Of a stretch of DNA of 64,000 nt, positions 55,589 to 64,000 are shown in pieces. Made by a program: the position numbers and the translations under genes. The DNA comes from Bullera alba (lineage: Eukaryota; Basidiomycota; Tremellomycetes; Tremellales; Bulleraceae): contig BCIX01000005.1 of the NCBI GenBank assembly GCA_001600095.1, positions 1,680,523 through 1,744,522 on the forward strand. The letters run 5' to 3'. The notes under the pieces are model-generated. The model was not told the origin of the DNA. It saw nothing but the letters and a program-made list of their open reading frames with translations, and made no database searches. Within the stretch, counting starts at the first letter, position 1. Each line of letters opens with the position of its first letter.

Positions 55589-57783
55589 CTAGGCATAGCT
55601 TCCCAGCTCCTCAGCAACCTCAAAGTCGCATCCAGTCTTCTCCTTGACTTCATCTAACGTGACACCATTCGCCAATTCGATCAACTTGAGACCACCGCCC
55701 TGACTTCGATTGACGTCGAACACAGCCAAGTCGGTGATGATCCTCGAGACCACGTTGACTCCGGTGAGGGGTAGCGAGCACTCTTTGAGGATCTTCGGCT
55801 TTCCGTACTTGTCCACGTGGTCCGTGACGACGATGATCCGTGTCTCGTCGGGATTCGACACCAGGTCCATAGCTCCGCCCATACCTTTGACGAGTTTACC
55901 GGGGATCATGTAGTTGGCCTGTGCAATGTCAGTGGTGTAATTGCTTCTATAACGAATCGTACCCACCAAGTCACCATTTGCCGAGACCTCCATTGCACCG
56001 AGCACTGACACGTCAACGTGACCACCTCTGATCATCCCGAAGCTTTCCGACGAGTCAAACACCGAAGCTCCTGGAACCAAAGTGACAGTCTCCTTGCCTG
56101 CGTTGATCACATCTCTAAATTCGTTATCAGCTAGAGCTCGCTTCAGTCAAAGATACTCACGCATCAACCTGCTCTTTGGTGGGGTAAGGACCCATGCCGA
56201 GGATTCCGTTCTCTGACTGCAACCACACGTTCGTACCCTCTGGAAGATAGTTGGCGGCCATGACGGGCATTCCCACTCCCAGATTACAGTAGTAGCCATC
56301 TTTGAGCTACGAATCATGTGGTAGCTGATATACTGGCGACGTAGTCTGACAAATCGTACTCACCTCCTTAGCTGCTCGTCTCGCTATTCGGACTCGTCTC
56401 TCGTGTGCGCTGGCCTTCTTCGACTCTGTACTAGCGGCCGATGAATCCGACTCGTTGCCCATCCCAGCGTCTTCCTCTTCCCGTAGTGTCAACAGCTCAA
56501 TCTTCTTGTCCACCGTCGCTTGCACAATCCTATCCACGTAGATTCCGGGAAGGTCTATGTCCATTGGCTTGATTTCTCCAATGTCCACGATGTTCTCGGC
56601 CTGAATCGGCATGGTACGAGATATCGATATCGCGTGACGGGGGAGAGTGGGAGAGGGACGAATGGGAAATGGAGAGCGAGGGCGTTACTGCGATCAGCAT
56701 CTTTCAGTCGTGGAAGGACCAGGACTCACCTCGACTATAGTGAGCTTGGAAGCCTTGGCCACGAGACCAGCGAAGGCACGAGTGGTGTATCTGAGCAACA
56801 ATTAGATCAGTACACCTTATCCGGGGTGGTTCGGCCAGCAATCATGCTCGTGATGCATGGAGACGTACCTGAAAACGCAGTTGCCCGCTTTATCGACCTT
56901 CCATGCCCTCAAAATTCCTACATCTCCATGAATAGCAGGCTCGAAGATGTATTTCTTTCCATCAAAGGTTGCCGACTCTCTCTTGACTCCGGGGGTGATG
57001 ACAGTCTGCTTGGTATCGGCCTGCTTTTTCGACCATAGCTGTGGGATACCTCCAGTCTCGATCAGGGTGCCTATAAGAGTGGCAGATGGAACGTATCGGG
57101 AGGGAGTAAGGGAAATGGGGGAAGCATGTTGTATCAGTCGTCACACTCGGCGTGAACAGGGCTCAGCTACATACCTGCTCCCGTGCGGGTGTAGAATCCC
57201 GGCATTCCAGCCGCCCCTGATCTCAGTCTCTCCGCCAAAGTTCCCTGTGGGGATAGTTCCAAAGCAACTTCTCCAGCGAGATACGCATCCTGGAGGTTCT
57301 TGTTCGTGCCGACATAAGAGAGTATCATCTTCTTGATCTGCTTAGTCTTGATCAAAGGCGCTGTGATAGGTCAAAGATCAGCTTTGGTCATACTAACGAC
57401 CGAATGGACTCACCGAGGCCGTAGACTCCGTCTCCTGCATTATTCGACATACCCGTGAGATCCTTGATCTCTGGATTTCTCGCAATAGCCTCAATAATGG
57501 TCTCTGCCGTACCACATAGTCCAAAGCCAGCGCTGAGGACCAGACTGCCGGACTTGATATCAGAGATGGCTTCATCCGCCGACGCCCATACTTTGCCCTT
57601 GCTGGTGTTCACAGCTGGAGTCCCGATGTTCTCTGCAGGACCTGGGACCGAGTCCAATCCGGCTGGAGGGGCGGAGCTGGATAGGAACCGAGGGACACAG
57701 ACGCGAGGACTGCTGACAACGCGGGATGCGCCGAGGCGACGGGATGTGAGAGACGCCGAAGCCCTGATTGTTGATCTGAACAT
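55589..57783 (-). CDS. OXCT1: Mitochondrial succinyl-CoA:3-ketoacid CoA-transferase
   Basis: Eight exons: 57783-57414, 57360-57175, 57070-56869, 56790-56730, 56600-56364, 56306-56161, 56114-55967, 55918-55589, giving 559 aa. The Arg/Ser-rich start ([20 protein letters not shown]) is a mitochondrial presequence. Subunit-A-like part: [28 protein letters not shown]. Linker: an acidic/Ser insert ([15 protein letters not shown]). Subunit-B-like part: [14 protein letters not shown], the catalytic Glu in [25 protein letters not shown] and MGGAMDLV. The enzyme moves CoA between succinyl-CoA and acetoacetate, the entry step of ketone-body use. The 48-bp intron 55919-55966 is in frame and stop-free, and skipping its removal would insert 16 residues; homology ([11 protein letters not shown]) shows it is spliced. 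Confidence 0.94.
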
Positions 57784-57995
57784 TGCTGTCGAGTAGAGCG
57801 TGTGAGCGTTCTGAGTTTGATACTGCTGTGGGATCCTTGAGTCGGAGGATGTTGACAAGGGACATGGCTCAAGTAGTCCTTGCTATACTCGGACACAACT
57901 CGGACAAGGAAGCGAACTTCTGCGATGACGGATACGGAGTCGGCCGAGGACAGCGAGTTGCCGACGCGGGGGAAATTCCTCCGAATATAAGTGAA

Positions 57996-58016
57996 CCGGC
58001 GCGCCCCGCGCGCCGG
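57996..58016. repeat. GC-rich perfect inverted repeat, 9-bp arms, 3-nt loop
   Basis: The arm CCGGCGCGC (57996-58004) is followed by CCC and then by its exact reverse complement (58008-58016). It sits about 215 bp upstream of the OXCT1 start codon. Confidence 0.85.
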
Positions 58017-58070
58017 CTAGTACTCAGCCAAAACCCCGAGTTTACTTTGGAGCCGAGCGTCCTTTTCGAA

Positions 58071-58108
58071 ATTTGATTCCGCACGGACAATTAGAAATAT
58101 TTCTAATT
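58071..58108. promoter_or_regulatory. Dispersed word beside a 20-bp perfect palindrome
   Basis: ATTTGATTCCG (58071-58081) is followed after 7 bp by AATTAGAAATATTTCTAATT (58089-58108), which equals its own reverse complement. A dimeric regulator site upstream of OXCT1 is possible; a chance AT palindrome is not excluded. Confidence 0.5.
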
Positions 58109-58825
58109 CCTGAAGGGATGGCGAACCCTGATTACAATAGCCAATAGACCTGTACGAGTTAATTTGCTTCCGTCGGGGACTCTCCTGGGTGGGTGGCAAA
58201 AGCTCCGGCCATTTTGTCCGCGTGAACTGAGAGCGAGGGTATTTGTCCGCCAGCTCGGAAGCCTCATGGCTCAGCGCTCATGGCCTTATGCTTCACCGTC
58301 CTAGTGTACTGGCGTGCTACTGCCCGGAGGTTGGAGGCATGGTGTAGCTCGAAAGGACATACGAGTCTCTCGGGGGCATCACTCAATGTGAAGCAGGAGG
58401 GACATCAGAACTCAGAGATGTGGAATAGGGCCGGTCAGACTCAGGAGCGTCGTTCCGTCGTTGATCTGGATTCTGAACACCGAACTCGCACTTGAGAAGT
58501 TGAGATGTTCGTATGATCCATGTAGCCGCTGGCAGATCACCACGGCGGTAAGAAGTAAGGTCACCTGTTATGTGGACAGCTCGGCGGCATCTCACAAGAA
58601 TCGAGCTCCTGCTTCCCTCACTTCTCACTTGATCGTGCGTCATGTGATCTCGGCTGCCGAAATGAAAGCGGGTCGTGTAGTTCAGACGAGAGCTCTTTGT
58701 TCAGCTAGCTAGTTGTTCTCCCACTTTGTCATACTGCGCATGATTAATAACATTACAGACACGAATACGATATGTATTCTACATGCCCACTTGACACTTA
58801 CTCCTGGGAGTCCTGTTGGGGTCGG

Positions 58826-60375
58826 CTATATGATGTACTTGAAATCCGGGTCTCTATCGTCTCCACAACCGCGATACTGCTCCATCTTGCCCGCCGCCTT
58901 TCTCCTGTTGAGGTTGTGCAGGTAAAGACACTTGAGCGCGACCAGGACCCAAGCAACGCACAGCATACCCATGACGATCGTGTGAGCCTTCTTGTATACT
59001 GGCGCTTGCTTGGCCTCGTATATGAAGGCTGCTGGGAATCCACCGCAGTTTGCGACTGCCAGCTGTAGACCAATAGCCGTAGCTCGGGTGTAGTGGTTCG
59101 TGTAATTGCTAGATAACCAAACCAAGACCGGTGGGACTGAAGGGTAAAGACCAGCGGCGACGAGGAAGAGCGCTCCATACTTGGCGTGTAAGTTGCTTGT
59201 GTTCGCAATGACGGCGTATCCGATGATCGACAGGGGCAAGAAGCAAAGCATGATCGGTCCTCTGATCTTGTAACGATCCGACACGTATGAAGCCACGACG
59301 GTGAGAAGAGCGGCGACGGCATAGGGTGGAACCGAGAACAGTTGAGCTCGGACGGCGGTGTAGCCCAGACCTTGTACGATGGTAGGGATGAAAAGACCGA
59401 AAGAGTATAGAGCGGTGAGGATGGCCAAGTAGGCTAAAGCCGATAACCAAGTTCGGATAGAAGCGACCGCCGTGATGACTCGAGACCACTCAAACGGCTC
59501 ACGATCGAAGACTGGTGCTCCAGATGCGTCGAGGTGGAAGGGCTTGTCGTTGAGTAAACGAGATTGGGCGACTGTCGATTCGTCTGCAGAAAGGAACCTA
59601 GCTTTGTCGACTGTGGAGGGAAGGACAAAGATGGCGATCACTCCGACGAGGACGGTCATGATACCCTCGATGATTAGAATCCATCTCCATCCTGCCAGCG
59701 AGGTATGTTCCCCGATGTGGTAAAGACCAGTCGCGAGGAGACCACCAAAAGCACCAGATAGTGAAGCAGAAGAGTAGATAAGACCTAGCCTGAAGCCAGT
59801 CTCACTCCTCTTGTACATCATAGATAGGTAGAGGACGATTCCAGGCAAGAGACCACCTTCTGCGATACCGAGGAAGGCTCGAACGACCATCAGACCAGTA
59901 TAGTTCTTGACAAAACCCATGGCCATACCGATCACGCCCCAAACGGCTGTGAGGATTCCGAGCCATATTCGAGGTGAAACCTTCTTGATCAAGAGATTCG
60001 AGGGGACCTCCGAGGCGATGTAAAAAGCGAAGAAGATTGCAAGGCAGTTGGAGTACTGGGGACCAGTAAGGTGAAGGTCATGCTGCAAGCCGAGGATCTT
60101 GGCGTTGCCGATGTTGGTTCTGAAAAGGGGTCAGCGCTATCTTCGGGGGGTTGATAATCAAGTCATGTTACTCGCCTATCCAAGAAGGAGAACAGGAAAA
60201 GCACTGCTAACATGGGTAACATTCTGGTATCGAGCTTCCGCAACAGCGATTTCGTCAAGCGTCTCTCCTCGTCTTCGGTAAAGCCTGTAACGGCGATTCG
60301 GGGCTCCTCGACTCCATTGATCGTCTCGTGAAACTCGTCGTTGGGCTTTTCGAGGTCTCTGCTGGAGAACGACAT
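58826..60375 (-). CDS. MFS permease, Dal5/TNA1 (anion:cation symporter) type
   Basis: Exons 60375-60176 and 60119-58826 give 497 aa. The N-terminal cytoplasmic part ends KLDTRMLPMLAVLFLFSFLDRTNIGNAKI, the hallmark TM1 of the ACS family that takes up allantoate, nicotinate and similar organic anions. Twelve membrane spans can be followed, including GIAEGGLLPGIVLYLSMMY, GWRWILIIEGIMTV and LVWLSSNYTNHYTRATAIGL. To keep LDR|TNIG in frame, the single intron has to use a GC donor (GCGAGT at 60175-60170) with the TTTCAG acceptor. The substrate cannot be assigned. It is divergent from the gene at 60866. Confidence 0.9.
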
Positions 60376-60865
60376 GGTGAGAAACTGGTGAAGAGAAGTG
60401 ATGTTCAATGGAGAGAACCTGGGGATCCATGGGGGCCTGCTTATAGACAATCGTTGACACGCGGGGCAGACATCGGCCTACTCGTCCAATTCTCTGCAGT
60501 GAGCATGCTGACCAGTCTGCATTTGGCCGAATGGCATCGGAGTCATTACGAGACGTCTTGGAGAGGTAGGAAATAGAACAAGAGCGTGGCAGCTGCATCG
60601 GGAAGTCACATACGCTGAAGCAACGCTGCAGCGGAGGCGGGGAAATGTCCTGAGTCGGGCCGCTCGGACAAAATGGTGGAGCTTCCGACGGCATACGTTC
60701 TCGGTGGAGGTCATGGGTATCGGTAACTTGGACTCGGGTCGATTGTCCGTTGGAGTTTGCCCATTCTCTCGACTTGTAACATAGCCGTTTATCAACACTC
60801 ATCAATCTCCGTTCTCGAAGATCCATCGCCTGAGGAATCCTGATCACTGATCGACACATCCAAAC
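60376..60865. promoter_or_regulatory. divergent promoter region, permease / AhpD-like gene
   Basis: 490 bp between two divergent start codons. No specific element is recognised. Confidence 0.4.
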
Positions 60866-61886
60866 ATGTCAGCATCCGCCGTCAAGCTGTCTCCTGCAAT
60901 CAAAGCATTGATCTCAGCCCCTCACGCTCGGGGCTCTGCACTCCCCTGTCCAGACCCCTCGCGCCTCAATTCGCTATTCGAGACTATACGCTCACGAGGC
61001 CAATCTAGTGGTGTAACACAGCCCTCTTGGCTGACATTATCCACGGCTGCCATCGTAACGGTCAACTCGCCCGCCACACTCTGTCATCTATATTCGTATG
61101 CGGAGCAGCGAAACTCTGGTCTCGAGCAAAAGGTGGAAGCGGCAGCGGTGATGAGGGAGACTGCTCTTAAATGCATCTCGTTTTCAGGTATCCCAAGAGT
61201 GAGTCCCTAGCAGTGAAGGCTGTGCTAATCATACAGACGATCAACGCTCTGACTGCGCTCCGTGCACATCTGCCTGCTGAAGTCACCGACAAACTGGATA
61301 CAAAGCCACATCGGTAAGTAAAGTGTTTATACATCGAGGCTATCACAGGCTATCATTGGCGGGATCCTATCTGGCTCTACTACCGTCATTGAGATCGAGC
61401 TGACTCATCATTAGTAATTACACGCCCGAAAACATCGAAGCCTCCAATGCTCGAGGCAAAGGTCTCTGGGACGCAATCTACGAACCTCATTCCGTCAAAC
61501 TCCTTCAGAAGCTCGCCGATGCCCATCCCGACCTACCCGTTCACATCCTCACCTCGCATTACTCCAACGTCCTGTCCGATCCCTTCGGCACATCTCCAGA
61601 TGGAGGATTCAAAATCGGCAGGATCCTGACTTCGGTCGTCGCGATGGCATGTCTGAGAGCACAGACTGGTGTATCGCCGCAGTTGACCTCGCATGTGTTT
61701 GGTCTGAAGAAAGCTCTACTGGAAGGAGGAGGTGCGGACGGCGAGGCCGCACTACCAGGTCAGGAATGGTTGACGAGTGATGAGGGCGTCGAATGGATCC
61801 TACAAAGTACCGATGCCATTTCTGATCTCGTCGGAGGTGGTCAGGTGTCGTTCGGAGGACAGATGAAGAGGGAAGCCAAGCTGTAG
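60866..61886 (+). CDS. AhpD-like (carboxymuconolactone-decarboxylase fold) protein
   Basis: Exons 60866-61198, 61237-61313 and 61415-61886 give 293 aa; the second intron (101 bp) is longer than most here. The middle has AAAVMRETALKCISFSGIPRTINAL, which resembles the helix pair of AhpD-like proteins (E..L.....Y.G.P). The usual CxxC redox pair is missing, so peroxidase-type thiol chemistry is unlikely. The remainder (YEPHSVKLLQKLADAHPDLP, then HILTSHYSNVLSD) matches a widespread fungal group of unknown function. No signal peptide. The gene ends only 55 bp from the convergent regulator. Confidence 0.7.
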
Positions 61887-61941
61887 AGAGCATAGGAGTT
61901 ATAGTATAATAATGCATTGTAGTGAGTACGAACTCATATGA

Positions 61942-64000
61942 TCAACCCGTGAAATCCTGGGGAAAGTTCGAGTCTCCGAACAGTCCAACGGCGTAACCTT
62001 CTACACCACTCTGAGCATCCTGCAGCGCCAATCCCAGCCATTGGTCGAAATCCCCACCGGGAAACCAGGACTCTTGAGCAGCTCTAGCGGGAGTCGTATT
62101 GGGCGATGGTCTCCGGGTCAGAGTCCTCAACATCGGTACGATCTCCTCGCTATCCGAGTTGCTGGCGTCATTCATGGTCGAGTCGTTCCCCAAGTCCGAG
62201 GTCCCACTCTGATCGATCCAGGACATGGTCGATAGGCCGAGGAAGACTGGTATATTGCAGGCTTTGGCGAATCGCACCAGGACATCAGCTGCTCGACGTC
62301 CTGCAGGCCTCTGATGATCATGATGAGCTATGCCTCGACGAGTTCTGGGTAGGACTTACTCGTAGACCCAGCTGTCTCAGCACTCTGATGGCCGTAGGCA
62401 AACCCTGAATTGCGAGATGATGGATAGACTCGTCCTTTACCGTCTTTTCGTTTCGTAGGTGTAGTATAAGTCCAACGAGGCCGGCACCAGCTTGAGATAG
62501 TTGGACAATCTGATATAATCAGTCAAAAGCCATACAGATGAACACTTGGACTTACAGCGTGTGCCCCAAAGAAGCCTAGTCTTCCCTGCCCTTCAATCTC
62601 ACTGTATGTTCCGACGATTGCCAGAGCCGCTGTACAGTGTCAGTCAAAAGTGTAGTCCTGAGCTATAGTGGACTCACACTGGATCATCCGGTCCATTGTG
62701 TCATGCAGTCCTTCTAATCCGACATCGTTCCCCTCTGAACTAGCCGAGATGCCAGCGGCCATCTTCTTCATCCGTCCTAATGCCAGGGAAAAGCGATGCC
62801 GAGCGATGAGTAGGCGTATAAAGTGCTGGAACGCGAATATCCTGGTCTTCTCGAAAAAAGCTGCATTGTCGGGGTCAAGCACCGTGCTGGAAGTGAAGGC
62901 CCAGTCTGACCTGGAGTTCAGTCCGTCGGTGATCTTTGGCAGGAGAGCCAACTCGTCTGGCTCGGAGTAGATCTTCGGTGTGGTAGTAGCTGTGACGAGT
63001 GATGAGAAGCTCGTAGAGCATGGGTGATCCGATTTCGGTGCATTGATCCTTCGTATACTAAGAGCGTAGTCAGATCATCTTGTAGCCAGGGTACTCACGT
63101 TCGCTCTAAGATCATGTGCAGTCGAACAGCAATAACAAAGCCTGCTACCACCGAAGCCCTATTTGAGGGTTGAAGGCCGACGCCCGTTGAATCGATATGC
63201 ACATCGTCTACTGGACAGGGTTCTTCGATATCTAAGGGCGAGTCAGTGGAAGCTTCAGACCGCTTGGTGTACTTACCGAGATCGGTAAGCCGCAATAGCG
63301 GAGGACGCCCAAAGGTCGAACTTGCCTTGACGTTCTGACTATACAGGGCCCACATGGTCCTCTTGCGTACTTCGATTTCGACCCTGTAGTTTAGCTTTAG
63401 CTATGTTCTATACACTCACGTATCGAATGACGCCCAGTCATCCACCTTCCTGTGTAGACCCAGATCGATAGCCATACTGATCTGTCAGCTTGAGCCATCC
63501 ACCGAGATTATACTATACTCACGATATGGCTGGCCCTAGATATCCCCAGAGTAGACTCGGTCTCTCTGTCCCCTCTTGGACGACTGACATGTTGAATAAT
63601 GCTTGAATCAGTCGAATGTTTGCATGATCCAGCGCTAAAGATGTTGTGAACTTTGACGTGAAGTCGAGTAAACTGTGGGATAGTTTTGCGTTGACCCGAG
63701 GATCTTGGGCGTATCGACACGATAGACAGCACATAGACGAGACAAGCGCGACAAATGAAGGATCTCGTCGGGTTTGCTGATTATGAAAGTCTTCCATAAA
63801 GGTGGGTACGTGGAGGATAGGCCATACTGTAGGAATCAGCTTTCCAATATGGAGATTGAGTGGAATGAAGCTCACACAAATAGCTGATCGTGAAGTATGC
63901 CTTGACTAAGCTGCACCAGTCAGTCTTAGCGAACGAAACTCTGACCCACCACTCTATGAGGTTCCCCGGGCATACCGCTTCGAGTTGACCCCAGCTCTGG
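61942..64000 (-). CDS. Fungal-specific transcription factor, C-terminal part (5' end outside window)
   Basis: The minus-strand multi-exon gene enters from the right edge and stops at 61942. Recognisable pieces from the N side are LVKAYFTISYL joined to WPILHVPTFMEDFH (about 63828), then SFVALVSSMCCLSCRYA, then NIRLIQALFNMSVVQEGTER, the MAIDLGLHRKVDDWASFDT exon (about 63475-63421), EVRKRTMWALYSQN, and FGRPPLLRLTD. This is the middle homology region (Fungal_trans domain) of Zn2Cys6 regulators. The acidic C-terminal tail (NDSTMNDASNSDSEEIV) could be an activation domain. The zinc-cluster DNA-binding part would be right of the window. It may regulate the adjacent permease/AhpD-like genes (inference from position only). 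Exon limits here are approximate. Confidence 0.85.

Larger units (their letters stand above)
57784..58825. other. 1.04 kb intergenic with hairpin and palindrome
   Basis: It lies between the OXCT1 start and the permease stop. It contains a GC-rich inverted repeat (57996-58016), the fifth dispersed word (58071-58081) and a 20-bp AT palindrome (58089-58108). No gene is supported in 58110-58825. Confidence 0.6.

Noticed and set aside
1..64000. tRNA, rRNA and CRISPR arrays
   Set aside because: I looked for the GGTTCGAATCC-type tRNA T-arm with a matching cloverleaf, rRNA-like sequence and regular repeat-spacer arrays. None was seen; a computed tRNA scan would be decisive.

Overview
The window is nuclear DNA of a basidiomycete fungus, most probably a tremellomycete (Cryptococcus / Kwoniella / Saitozyma relatives). 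The reasons are many very short introns (about 34 to 100 bases, GTGAGT-type donors, CTGAC/CTAAC branch sites, AG acceptors), eukaryotic gene families with mitochondrial presequences, WSC-domain and CPL1-like secreted proteins, and a fungal-type regulator. No rRNA, tRNA, CRISPR or intact transposon was found. Exon limits below were worked out by hand from splice signals and frame continuity.

Layout. 1-1.1 kb: 3' part of an MFS transporter. 1.1-7.3 kb: gene-free stretch holding frame-broken relics. 7.3-9.1 kb: GH63-like glycosidase. 9.1-10.8 kb: intergenic DNA full of 10-bp-offset micro-duplications. 10.8-14.4 kb: secreted CPL1-like protein and an Mss116-type mitochondrial DEAD-box helicase. 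15.3-21.1 kb: very large secreted propeller/six-WSC protein. 21.2-23.5 kb: five diverged tandem units of about 0.36-0.39 kb beside a doubtful minus-strand gene. 23.8-26.0 kb: a second, larger CPL1-like secreted protein.

27-48.5 kb is rich in oxidoreductases: a tandem pair of SC-type SDRs, a Baeyer-Villiger monooxygenase, an NAD epimerase-type SDR, a cutinase, a TPR protein, an FMO-type monooxygenase, a divergent FRM2-like nitroreductase / SsuD-like flavin monooxygenase pair, an MDR reductase and a second tandem SDR pair. No polyketide, peptide or terpene synthase is present, so the block looks more like oxidation/catabolism of ketones, sulfonates or xenobiotics than a classical secondary-metabolite cluster (inference).

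50-64 kb: a protein with an NlpC/P60-like Cys-His signature, an alpha-L-fucosidase, a gene-poor stretch with coding-like remnants, mitochondrial succinyl-CoA:3-ketoacid CoA-transferase, a TNA1/Dal5-type permease with a GC-AG intron, an AhpD-like protein and the 3' part of a fungal-specific transcription factor that runs off the right edge.

The most unusual signals are (i) the short words repeated at an offset of exactly 10 bp in intergenic DNA, (ii) a 14-bp word repeated in gene-free stretches, (iii) four introns of exactly 54 bp, all stop-free and in frame, inside the Ser/Ala linkers of the WSC protein, and (iv) the diverged tandem array at 21.2-23.1 kb.
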